This document shows positions 1 to 7,057 of a stretch of 17,800 bases of DNA, piece after piece (the stretch's first letter is position 1; every line of letters starts with the position of its first letter). The DNA is taken from NCBI GenBank assembly GCA_043196285.1, contig JBBYJL010000023.1, forward strand, positions 1 to 17,800. Reading direction: 5' to 3'. The position numbers were made by a program, and so were the translations under genes. The notes under the pieces were generated by a model. It did no database searches, had not been told where the DNA came from, and saw only the letters and a list, made by a program, of their open reading frames with translations. This stretch comes from JAKAFX01 sp043196285 (GTDB lineage: Archaea > Thermoplasmatota > Thermoplasmata > Thermoplasmatales > Thermoplasmataceae).

Positions 1-62
1 AGTTCTCTTACGTAATAATTACAATTCACATGTTATTTTATACAATGCGCAAGATTAATATA

Positions 63-72
63 GTATTTTAAG
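63..72 (+). promoter_or_regulatory. TATA-like box for the DUF1059 gene
   Basis: An AT-rich stretch reading TATTTTAAGA is centred about 24 bases before the ATG at 91. That is the spacing expected of an archaeal TATA box driving a leaderless transcript, and no Shine-Dalgarno sequence precedes the ATG. A second AT-rich match (TTAATATAG) lies just upstream, so the exact box is uncertain. Bases 1-62 hold only AT-rich sequence with no gene that I can see. Confidence 0.4.
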
Positions 73-90
73 AATACGCATAGGATAAAC

Positions 91-276
91 ATGGCTACGT
101 ACAAGTTTAAATGCAAGGACATAGGGATGGATTGTAATTTTCACGCCTCTGCGAAATCTGTTGACCAGTTGATGCCACAAATTGTGGAACATGCGAAGAC
201 CGCTCACAATATAAATGAGATAACACCAGATCTTAAAAAGAAGGTTGATGGTGCGATAAAGAAAAGTATGTTCTAA
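91..276 (+). CDS. DUF1059 family small protein
   Basis: This is a 61-residue soluble protein. It matches the pattern of the DUF1059 family: an N-terminal strand with Cys8 in FKCKDIG, a second Cys15 in MDCNF, a central helix with HAKTAH (His34, His39), and a C-terminal ITPDLKKKV helix. Members are often annotated as small predicted metal-binding proteins, and the paired Cys and His residues fit that, but no biochemical role is established. The length is full for the family. ATG is preceded by a TATA-like box and no ribosome-binding site, suggesting a leaderless mRNA. It runs convergently into the formiminotransferase-cyclodeaminase gene, and the two stop codons are directly adjacent. No link to the neighbours is evident. 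The family call is from memory of the motif pattern and is fairly secure; the function is unknown. Confidence 0.8.
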   Translation: MATYKFKCKDIGMDCNFHASAKSVDQLMPQIVEHAKTAHNINEITPDLKKKVDGAIKKSMF

Positions 277-1803
277 TCACTGGAGAATCATTGCATCAAC
301 CTTCGTGATGGAAGCATTATAAATCCTTTCAGCTTCTTGAAGGAAGAGTTTTATTTTTTGTCTTTCTCCTGCAACGAATTCAGTGTCGGAGAAAGATTTC
401 AGGTTTATGAGCACGTTGTATAAAGATCCTTTTATCGCAGAGTAGGCATATATCACAGCACAGGCTGAATCCGTAATGGCTGATGATATCCCTTTATCTA
501 TAAGTTCGCCCCCGAATTCCAGAATTTTGAAAGCAAGTCTGGCAATTTCCCATGGAGTCTTCATCGCTTCCCTGGAAGCTGTTTCAATTGCCTTAGATCT
601 TAATTTTTTTTCCTCCTCGCTCGCCTTGGGAAGTTTCCATGCGGACGAGACCTTCGTAAAAGCATCCTCGTCCAGCTTCATGAGATCCTCTTCCTTTTCC
701 ATCAGTTTTCTGCTTTCAGAAGCTATGATGCTGGCTCTTTCCCAGTACTGTTCATATTTTTTCTTGCCGTTTGTGAGTGAAGAAACCATTGAGGAAAGAG
801 CTGCAGCGACAGATGCAACCATTGCGGATGCTGAACCTCCCCCAGGAGTTGGGGTACCTTCCGCAAGCCTGTTCAGAAAATCAGTGGCCCCGTTCGCATT
901 TTTTGAATTTTCCATGAGTTTATTCTCCAGTATCTGATCTTCTTTGAAGCTATTTAATCTTAAGTAGAACTTTGAAGATCCGATCAGGGCGTCCATGGGC
1001 ACAAGTCCCACTATTTCTGATTCCACCGGGACAAGACCGTATCTTGATGCTTCCATCCTGACGGTTTCAAAGACCCTGTAAATTGGCGTCTTTCTGAAAT
1101 TTGTCAGGTTCATGGAGATCTGAACTGCCTGCCTTTCCTCTATGAAGAATGCAAGGGCCTTAACAAAACTAAGACCTCCATCTCTGGCCCTGATTGCAGA
1201 TGCTATTTTCTTGCCGATAGATATATCTTTTGTGTCCAGATAAACATTGTACGCAACCAGATAATCTCTGGCACCGATAATAGATGCGCCTGCACTTCCA
1301 ATCTGAGATGGACCATAATCCGGTTTCCATTTCTCCTCACTTATGGCATCCCTGAGCTGTTCAAACTGGAAATTCTTGTTTCTTATGTCTTCCAGATTCT
1401 TCCTATTCTCTTGCTTAGCTGCCTCCCCGTAAAGATAAACAGGTATACCGAGGTCATTTCCTACCCTTAACCCGAGATCATTTGCCATTTTTATACAATC
1501 CTGCATTTTTACTCCAGAGATTGGTATAAACGGGATCACGTCAGAAGATCCAAACCTTGGATGCTCTCCGTGATGCTTGTTCATATCTATTAGCCTGGAG
1601 GCTTCCTTTATGCCTCTGAATGCCGCCTCCACTACCCTGTCTTCAGGAGCAACAAAGGATACCACAGACCTGTTATGACTGGAATCCATTTCTGTATTAA
1701 GAATCCTGACCCCTTCCACACTTGATATGCTGCTCACTATCGATTCCAAAATTTTTTGATCCCTGCCATTACTGAAGTTGGGAACACATTCAACTAGCCC
1801 CAT
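277..1803 (-). CDS. Formimidoyltransferase-cyclodeaminase (bifunctional)
   Basis: This 508-residue cytosolic fusion is the archaeal counterpart of mammalian FTCD (about 541 residues). Residues 1 to about 300 form the glutamate formiminotransferase domain, with ECVPNFSNGRD at the start, SSHNRSVVSF, the HHGEHPRFG motif (His81 of GEHPR is the likely catalytic His) and QISMNLTNF near its end. Residues about 305-505 form the formimidotetrahydrofolate cyclodeaminase domain, with TPTPGGGSASA and an all-helical remainder including LDEDAFTKV. Together they move the formimino group of formiminoglutamate, a histidine-degradation product, to tetrahydrofolate. They then release ammonia to give 5,10-methenyl-THF. 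The ATG at 1803 is preceded by a TATA box about 25 bases upstream, so the message is probably leaderless. No other hut gene is in the window. One-carbon units from here could feed thymidylate synthesis, loosely related to the adjacent dNTP genes, but that is inference. Confidence 0.93.
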   Translation of the reverse strand: MGLVECVPNFSNGRDQKILESIVSSISSVEGVRILNTEMDSSHNRSVVSFVAPEDRVVEAAFRGIKEASRLIDMNKHHGEHPRFGSSDVIPFIPISGVKMQDCIKMANDLGLRVGNDLGIPVYLYGEAAKQENRKNLEDIRNKNFQFEQLRDAISEEKWKPDYGPSQIGSAGASIIGARDYLVAYNVYLDTKDISIGKKIASAIRARDGGLSFVKALAFFIEERQAVQISMNLTNFRKTPIYRVFETVRMEASRYGLVPVESEIVGLVPMDALIGSSKFYLRLNSFKEDQILENKLMENSKNANGATDFLNRLAEGTPTPGGGSASAMVASVAAALSSMVSSLTNGKKKYEQYWERASIIASESRKLMEKEEDLMKLDEDAFTKVSSAWKLPKASEEEKKLRSKAIETASREAMKTPWEIARLAFKILEFGGELIDKGISSAITDSACAVIYAYSAIKGSLYNVLINLKSFSDTEFVAGERQKIKLFLQEAERIYNASITKVDAMILQ

Positions 1804-1823
1804 GAATGGTAATTGTAGGCTGA

Positions 1824-1832
1824 GTTATAAAG
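1824..1832 (-). promoter_or_regulatory. TATA box for formimidoyltransferase-cyclodeaminase
   Basis: On the minus strand this reads CTTTATAAC, centred about 25 bases before the ATG at 1803. That is the expected archaeal TATA-to-start spacing for a leaderless mRNA. The 178-base gap from 1804 to 1981 is a divergent promoter region shared with the R2-like gene. Confidence 0.5.
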
Positions 1833-1935
1833 CTGTTATAGCAAGAATGTCCAGTTCATGATCTGCAATTATACAGCATGGAATAAAGAAAGTGAAGTCC
1901 TTATTGGTTACAGTGCCAGATGATATGGCATGTTC

Positions 1936-1946
1936 ATTTATATAAC
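1936..1946 (+). promoter_or_regulatory. TATA box for the R2-like gene
   Basis: ATTTATATAAC is the strongest TATA-like match in the divergent intergenic region, lying about 40 bases before the ATG at 1982. It would place transcription start near 1967 with a leader of about 15 bases. A weaker CTTAATACT at 1950-1958 would instead give a leaderless start. Which one is used cannot be told from the sequence. Confidence 0.4.
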
Positions 1947-1981
1947 AAACTTAATACTCGCGGAGCAATAAAGTATGAAAA

Positions 1982-2983
1982 ATGATTGAATCAAACCCGG
2001 ACAGCCTTGGAATCAATGATAAACTTAACAGCACAATACTGTTCAACGAATCGGGCTATAAATGGTTAAGCAGAAGAAAGATAGTTGGAGGCAGCAAAAC
2101 TAATTTGATTAATCTGGCTGCCATAAAATATCAGTGGGCGGTAGATTACTACAGGAAGATGATGGCGTACTCGTACAATCCGCAGCAGTTCACTCTAACC
2201 AGAGAAAACAGGGAGTACACTTCTCTATCCGAGATCGAGAGAAAATCCTATGACAGGATTCTCTCTTCGCTAGTTACACTGGAAAGCATTGTCGTTTCAA
2301 ATCTTCAATATGTGTACCCGTACATAACAGCACCGGAAATATCAGCCTGTTTTTCAACAATGCAGTTTCAGCAGACTGTACACTGTGATACCTATTCCCA
2401 GATCATAATTAGTGCAATCCCTGAAAACCAGAGGGAGGGCATATTTGAAGGGTGGAGAACCAATGAGCAGATGAGATTAAGAAACAGGGATATCAACAAC
2501 ATGCTGTTGAAATTTGTGAAAGATCCCACTTTAGGGAATTTCGTCAAAAACATACTGGTGACCACGGTGATCCAGGGTGTAATGATGCCCACCGAGATCG
2601 CTCTTATTTATGCGCTGGCAAGGCATTCAAAGATCGTCGCCACTGCCAATACCATAAAGTATGTCAACAGGGACATAAATTTGCATTCTGATTTCCTGCA
2701 GGCTCTGCTCAAAGCCGTACTAGAAGAGAATCCATCTTTGAATAATTCAGAAACCAAGAAAGATCTTGGGCAGACTATCAGGGATGTGGTTAACATAGAG
2801 AGTGACCTGATTCATAACATCTCTGAAGGTATGATACCTGGCCTTTCTGACGTTACTATCTCAAGATTTTCTCAATCTCTGTCTAACAAAATTGCGAAAA
2901 ACATAGGTATGGAAATTCTCTTCCCGGGTATTACACTCAGTCCTATACCGTGGTACGAGAGTTTTGGAGAGATACGGAAATAG
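1982..2983 (+). CDS. Degenerate ribonucleotide reductase R2-like protein
   Basis: This 333-residue ferritin-fold protein is clearly homologous to the NrdB encoded at 5862: NLLEFN/NLINLA, YITAPE, HxxxY, the IYAL helix and the PIPWYESF end all align. The di-metal site is broken. Alignment to NrdB shows Glu101 in place of the Asp ligand, then Gln131 for the first-helix Glu, Gln198 for the third Glu and Ile232 for the fourth Glu. His134 and His235 remain, as does the radical-site Tyr138 in the HCDTY motif. The Trp of the FWIP motif is Tyr (YSYNP), and the protein stops right after PWYESF, lacking the roughly 35-residue C-terminal tail that R2 uses to dock on R1. Asp231 of the RD pair is kept. It cannot carry an ordinary Fe2 or Mn-Fe cofactor. 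It may be a structural partner of NrdB, as Rnr4 is of Rnr2 in yeast, or a metal-free variant resembling class Ie. It is complete and shows no frameshift, so decay into a pseudogene is less likely. Confidence 0.82.
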   Translation: MIESNPDSLGINDKLNSTILFNESGYKWLSRRKIVGGSKTNLINLAAIKYQWAVDYYRKMMAYSYNPQQFTLTRENREYTSLSEIERKSYDRILSSLVTLESIVVSNLQYVYPYITAPEISACFSTMQFQQTVHCDTYSQIIISAIPENQREGIFEGWRTNEQMRLRNRDINNMLLKFVKDPTLGNFVKNILVTTVIQGVMMPTEIALIYALARHSKIVATANTIKYVNRDINLHSDFLQALLKAVLEENPSLNNSETKKDLGQTIRDVVNIESDLIHNISEGMIPGLSDVTISRFSQSLSNKIAKNIGMEILFPGITLSPIPWYESFGEIRK

Positions 2984-3020
2984 GTCTTAATTTTAATATT
3001 CCTGAATTTATATCGGCTGC

Positions 3021-3027
3021 TTTTTTT
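3021..3027 (+). terminator. Oligo-T terminator after the R2-like gene
   Basis: A run of seven T lies 38 bases after the stop codon at 2983 and before the promoter-like sequences of nrdA. Archaeal RNA polymerase commonly terminates at such T runs without a hairpin. It would separate the R2-like transcript from nrdA. Confidence 0.4.
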
Positions 3028-3047
3028 ACAGTAGTCGTGAAGAAAGT

Positions 3048-3090
3048 CTTAAAAACCTAATACGTTTTACTTATTTTACCATGTTATTTA
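3048..3090 (+). promoter_or_regulatory. Candidate nrdA promoter region
   Basis: Three TATA-like stretches lie here: CTTAAAAACC (3048-3057), TTATTTTA (3071-3078) and TTATTTA (3084-3090). The last is centred about 30 bases before the ATG at 3117 and 34 before the TTG at 3121. Which stretch drives nrdA cannot be decided by eye. Confidence 0.35.
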
Positions 3091-3116
3091 CCAATAGCAG
3101 ATCTAAATCCTGTACC

Positions 3117-3200
3117 ATGTTTGATCAATCATGGTTCATTAATAGTTGTAAAAGAGTTTATCAATCATTCTGCGAATCCAATCTTTACAGGAGTTTTTGA
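3117..3200 (+). CDS. Possible 27-codon upstream ORF before nrdA
   Basis: ATG at 3117 opens a 27-codon frame that ends at TGA 3198-3200, immediately before a purine-rich GGGGGAG (3201-3207) and the first ATP-cone codons of nrdA. It is the only ATG near the start of nrdA, and a TATA-like TTATTTA is suitably placed for a leaderless start. The peptide (MFDQSWFINS at its N-terminus) resembles nothing I recognise. It could be a leader peptide, chance, or the true nrdA start displaced by a base error. Low confidence. Confidence 0.15.
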   Translation: MFDQSWFINSCKRVYQSFCESNLYRSF

Positions 3201-5853
3201 GGGGGAGATTGACATAATTAAAGAAATAGTGAAAAGAAATGGAAAGGTTGTTCCCTTCCAACAGAGGAAGATTACGGAAGCGATATTCAAGGCGATGACG
3301 TCTGTGGGAAATGGGAACCTCGATGATGCTGAAAAGATTTCTCGGTCTTCCGTGTTCAAACTTGAGGCTTTGACAAACAGGCCCACTGTTGAGCAGGTTC
3401 AGGACGTTGTGATAGACTCCCTGATGAATGACAGCATAGACGGAAGAACTTTCACCGATGTAGCGGAATCATACATCCTGTACAGGGAAAACCGAAAGAA
3501 AATAAGGGAAGAAAAGCAGAGAATTGAGAGCGATGTGCAACTTAAGGTCATGCAGAAACAAAAATACAAGCTTGAGGATGAGCCTCCAATAGAACTCAGA
3601 CTGAGACCTTCCACCGTCACAAACAGGCAGGGACAGAGAGTCCCCATTGATGTCACCAAGATCAGGAGGGTCATTGAAAAAGCTTGCATAGGACTCGAAG
3701 GAGTGGATCCCATTGATCTCGAACTGGACTCTCAACTTCATTTCTATGAGGGTATCTCAACCAGGCAGATTCAGGAAACTCTGATCAAGGTTGCAAATGA
3801 GAAGACTTCTACCAAACAGCCGAACTGGACTTATGTGGCTGCGAGGCTTCTGCTCCATGATCTCTATCAGGACGCGGGCAGATCGAGGGATTACGCAGGA
3901 TCTGATTATGGAGACTTTTATAATCTTGTTAAAAAATTGGCAGAAATAGGCAGATACGACCTGCGAATGCTTGAGAGCTTCTCAGAGGAAGAGATAAAAA
4001 TTCTTGGTGCGTACATAAAACCGGAAAGAGATCTTCTCTTCACTTATCCTGGGCTAAAGCATCTGAGCGACAGGTATGCGGTAAGAGGATTTGACAATGA
4101 GGTTATGGAGCTCCCTCAGGAGGTTTTCATGGGAATTGCCATGTACCTTTCTCTTGCCGAAAAGAAGGATGAAAGGTTGAATTGGGCTAAAAAATTTTAT
4201 GATGTCCTTTCAAACCTTTCCATTACGATGGCTACACCAACCTTTGCCAATGCCAGAAGACCTAAAGCTCAACTCAGTTCGTGTTTTATTGACACAATAG
4301 AAGATTCGCTGCAGGGCATTTTTGATGGACTGACCACCTTTGCAAAGGTATCCCAGAATGGTGGAGGCATGGGGGTCTACCTGGGTAAACTCAGATCGCT
4401 TGGAAGCACCATAAGAGGATATAAGGGTGCGGGCAGCGGAATTGTACCTTGGATCAGGCTTTACAATGATACTGCAGTTTCTGTGAATCAACTTGGCCAG
4501 AGAGCCGGAGCAGTCAGCATATGGCTTGATATCTGGCATAACGATATTATCGACTTCCTTGACCTTAAGACAAACAATGGTGACGAGAGAAGAAAAGCCC
4601 ATGATATATTTCCGGGAGTTTGCATCCCGGATCTCTTTTACAGGACCATGGAGAAAAATGGCACCTGGTATCTTTTTGATCCCAATGAAATAAGAATCAA
4701 GAAGGGATGGTCTCTCGAGGATTACTGGGGCGAGGAGTTTGAGAAAAAATACCTGGAATGTGTCAATGATCCTCAGATAGACAGGAAGGAGATGCCTTCG
4801 CTCGATATCATGGGACTTATTCTTAAAAGCCTTTATGAGACAGGTGGACCATTTATATTCAACCGTGACACAGTGAACAGGATGAATCCAAACAAGCATG
4901 CCGGTATGATATATTCGTCCAACCTTTGCACGGAGATATGCCAAAACCAGTCTCCCACTATAAAGATCCGAGATGAGTTGGAAAACGATAAAATAAGACA
5001 GGAATACCGGTCTGGTGATCTGGTTGTGTGCAATCTTTCCTCAATTAACCTCGGGAGAACAGATACCATTGAAAAACTGAAGGAGGTGATACCGGTTCAG
5101 GTCAGAATGCTTGACGATGTGATTACCATGAATAATCTTCCTCTTGAGCAGGCTCTGAGGACAAACATGAGATATAGGGCCATTGGCATTGGAATATCCG
5201 GTTATCACCAGCATCTGGTCAAGAAAGGCATCATGTGGGAATCTGAAGAACATCTTTCGTATATGGATAAACTGTTTGAGGAAATAAATTACATTGCGAT
5301 CAGGTCTTCCATGGAACTTTCCAAGGAGAAGGGTTCATATCCGCTTTTCAAAGGGAGTGACTGGGATACCGGAGAATATTTCAGATTAAGGGGCTACAAC
5401 AGCGATCGCTGGATGAAACTGGCGGATGAAATCCATAAGAACGGCATCAGGAATGGATATCTAATGGCGATTGCACCCACCGGATCGACATCCGTTATAG
5501 CAGGATCAACTGCCGGTATAGATCCAGTTTTCAAGCCTGTGTTTACTGAAGAAAAGAAAGGGTTTCTTATCAGACAGGTTGCTCCTGAGCTAACTGCAGA
5601 CAATCTGATCCTCTATAAAGGTGCACATCAGATTAATCAGGAATGGAGCATAAGGGCAGGTGCTGTGAGACAGAAACATATAGACCAGTCTCAGTCAATG
5701 AACCTTTATGCTACGCCGGAAATGGATGAACAGAAGTTCCTGGAACTTTACCATAAGGCATGGAAACTGGGTATCAAGACCATATATTATTTCAGGAATT
5801 TCACCATAGAGGAGGATTCTTCAGAAATTGCCTGCGAATCCTGTCAGGCTTGA
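3121..5853 (+). CDS. nrdA: Ribonucleoside-diphosphate reductase class I, large subunit
   Basis: This cytosolic catalytic subunit reduces ribonucleotides to deoxyribonucleotides with the Tyr radical of NrdB. Visible catalytic residues are Cys388 (QLSSCFI), Asn601/Cys603/Glu605 (NLCTEI, thiyl-radical site), Cys637 (VCNLSSINL), the radical-pathway pair Tyr889-Tyr890 (TIYYFR), and a C-terminal redox pair Cys905/Cys908 (CESC). The glycine-rich NGGGMGVYLGKL loop and the SIWLDIWH region are also typical of R1. Two ATP-cone domains lie in tandem, at about residues 35-130 and 158-250, so allosteric activity control by ATP/dATP is likely. The outer cone resembles that of NrdJ. At 910 residues it is longer than the usual 750-800 because of the extra cone. 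The start is uncertain: TTG 3121 is the only conventional in-frame start upstream of the cone except GTG 3229, and similarity begins only near codon 35. It is followed 8 bases later by nrdB, giving a two-gene operon. Confidence 0.93.
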   Translation: MINHGSLIVVKEFINHSANPIFTGVFEGEIDIIKEIVKRNGKVVPFQQRKITEAIFKAMTSVGNGNLDDAEKISRSSVFKLEALTNRPTVEQVQDVVIDSLMNDSIDGRTFTDVAESYILYRENRKKIREEKQRIESDVQLKVMQKQKYKLEDEPPIELRLRPSTVTNRQGQRVPIDVTKIRRVIEKACIGLEGVDPIDLELDSQLHFYEGISTRQIQETLIKVANEKTSTKQPNWTYVAARLLLHDLYQDAGRSRDYAGSDYGDFYNLVKKLAEIGRYDLRMLESFSEEEIKILGAYIKPERDLLFTYPGLKHLSDRYAVRGFDNEVMELPQEVFMGIAMYLSLAEKKDERLNWAKKFYDVLSNLSITMATPTFANARRPKAQLSSCFIDTIEDSLQGIFDGLTTFAKVSQNGGGMGVYLGKLRSLGSTIRGYKGAGSGIVPWIRLYNDTAVSVNQLGQRAGAVSIWLDIWHNDIIDFLDLKTNNGDERRKAHDIFPGVCIPDLFYRTMEKNGTWYLFDPNEIRIKKGWSLEDYWGEEFEKKYLECVNDPQIDRKEMPSLDIMGLILKSLYETGGPFIFNRDTVNRMNPNKHAGMIYSSNLCTEICQNQSPTIKIRDELENDKIRQEYRSGDLVVCNLSSINLGRTDTIEKLKEVIPVQVRMLDDVITMNNLPLEQALRTNMRYRAIGIGISGYHQHLVKKGIMWESEEHLSYMDKLFEEINYIAIRSSMELSKEKGSYPLFKGSDWDTGEYFRLRGYNSDRWMKLADEIHKNGIRNGYLMAIAPTGSTSVIAGSTAGIDPVFKPVFTEEKKGFLIRQVAPELTADNLILYKGAHQINQEWSIRAGAVRQKHIDQSQSMNLYATPEMDEQKFLELYHKAWKLGIKTIYYFRNFTIEEDSSEIACESCQA

Positions 5854-5860
5854 GGTGATG
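5852..5860 (+). promoter_or_regulatory. Ribosome-binding site of nrdB
   Basis: GAGGTGATG overlaps the last two bases of the nrdA stop codon and ends just before the ATG at 5862. It is a strong match to the complement of the 16S rRNA tail. It fixes the nrdB start and implies that nrdB is translated from the nrdA message. Confidence 0.6.
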
Positions 5861-5861
5861 A

Positions 5862-6914
5862 ATGTTGGAGGTAAAAAAACTATTCAACCCTGAGGGGACA
5901 AGAGACCTGAGTTTGCAGAGACTTATAGGTGGGCCGTCCACGAATCTTCTTGAATTCAACCACTGCAAGTATTCATGGGCCGAGCCACTTTATAAAAAGA
6001 TGAGAAGCTTCTTCTGGATTCCGGATGAAATTCCACTCGGCGAGGACAAAAAGCAGTTTCCTACTCTCACCATCCATGAACAGGATGCGTATCAGAAGAC
6101 TCTGTCTTTCCTGATCTTCCTGGACAGCATCCAGATAGACAATCTTGGAGCAATCGCTTCCTACATTACTGCACCTGAGGTCACTGCATGCCTCAAAGCT
6201 CAGGCCTTTTTCGAAACGATTCATGCACAGAGCTATGATTACCTGCTTACTTCTGTTGTTGACCAGGTCACTAGGGATTCCGTATATTCGATGTGGAAGG
6301 ATGATGCACATCTGATGAAGAGAAACCGGTTCATTACTGATCTTTATGAAGAATTTATTAGAAACCCCACGGACACGAATTTCATCAAGTCAAGCATGGC
6401 TGACTTCTTGCTTGAGGGGATCTATTTCTACAGCGGTTTTGCATTTTTCTATGCACTTGGAAGACAGGGCAAAATGGGCGGGACAGTAAGCATGATCAGG
6501 CTCATACAGAGAGACGAGAACACACATCTTGCACTTTTTACAAATATTCTTAACGTTCTAAGGGAAGAGAACCCGGAATGGTTCACCAGTGAAGTAGATA
6601 GCTATCTTCTGGAAATGGTAAGAACTGCAGTAAATCATGAGATTGCATGGGGACAGTATGTGACCAGAAACCAGATTCTCGGCCTTACAGACTCGCTCAT
6701 AGACAGGTACATAAAGTACCTCGCAAATATAAGATGTGAGGCTGTATCTCTGCCCAAGCCGTATCCTGAAATCACAGATCACCCAATGCCTTGGGTAGAT
6801 TCCTTTGCATCAATGAACTCCACGAAAACAGATTTCTTCGAAAGGAGAGTGACAAACTACCAGAAGTTTGGAGGCATCATCAACCTGAACAGACTTAAGC
6901 CGCCTGGAGAATAA
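5862..6914 (+). CDS. nrdB: Ribonucleoside-diphosphate reductase class I, radical-generating subunit R2
   Basis: This 350-residue ferritin-like subunit makes and stores the tyrosyl radical used by NrdA. All expected residues are present: Trp52 (FFWIP), Asp88 (FLDSIQ), Glu118 and His121 with radical Tyr125 (FETIHAQSY), Glu185 in EGIYFYSGF, then Asp218, Glu219 and His222 (RDENTH). The C-terminal tail after PWVDSF carries the FFERRVTNYQ motif, whose Tyr is the likely relay residue to NrdA, and the R1-binding end. The Tyr at HxxxY and the DExxH motif fit an ordinary metal-dependent R2. The sequence does not tell Fe2 from Mn-type cofactors, and no nrdI is nearby. The gene lies 8 bases after nrdA with a ribosome-binding site on the nrdA stop codon. 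The degenerate paralogue at 1982 probably arose by an old duplication of this family. Confidence 0.95.
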   Translation: MLEVKKLFNPEGTRDLSLQRLIGGPSTNLLEFNHCKYSWAEPLYKKMRSFFWIPDEIPLGEDKKQFPTLTIHEQDAYQKTLSFLIFLDSIQIDNLGAIASYITAPEVTACLKAQAFFETIHAQSYDYLLTSVVDQVTRDSVYSMWKDDAHLMKRNRFITDLYEEFIRNPTDTNFIKSSMADFLLEGIYFYSGFAFFYALGRQGKMGGTVSMIRLIQRDENTHLALFTNILNVLREENPEWFTSEVDSYLLEMVRTAVNHEIAWGQYVTRNQILGLTDSLIDRYIKYLANIRCEAVSLPKPYPEITDHPMPWVDSFASMNSTKTDFFERRVTNYQKFGGIINLNRLKPPGE

Positions 6915-7029
6915 ATTCCATAAGCTTCAGTGGAAACATAGATCCCTCTCCTTTCACTCATCGGAATTTGATGGGCCATGATGTTTCATTTGATCCATTC
7001 TATTTTGTCAGGATAAATTTGGGCAAAAT

Positions 7030-7040
7030 AATTAATATTG
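7030..7040 (+). promoter_or_regulatory. TATA-like box for the isochorismatase-fold gene
   Basis: AATTAATATTG is centred about 24 bases before the ATG at 7058 and supports that codon as a leaderless start. No comparable box or ribosome-binding site serves the upstream in-frame TTG 6968 or ATG 6971. Confidence 0.45.
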
Positions 7041-7057
7041 TTAAGTTATTTTCTTTT

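Noticed and set aside
476..937. 153-residue open frame on the plus strand
   Set aside because: It lies wholly inside the formimidoyltransferase-cyclodeaminase gene on the opposite strand. Its Ser/Ala-rich sequence is what an antisense reading of a helical protein gives.
1982..2983. R2lox-type (ligand-binding oxidase) or canonical NrdB
   Set aside because: Both need the carboxylate metal ligands, three of which are Gln, Gln and Ile here. The similarity is to the NrdB at 5862 and not to R2lox.
4210..4944. 244-residue minus-strand open frame inside nrdA
   Set aside because: It overlaps conserved catalytic coding sequence of nrdA, has no recognisable domain and no promoter-like sequence in front of it.
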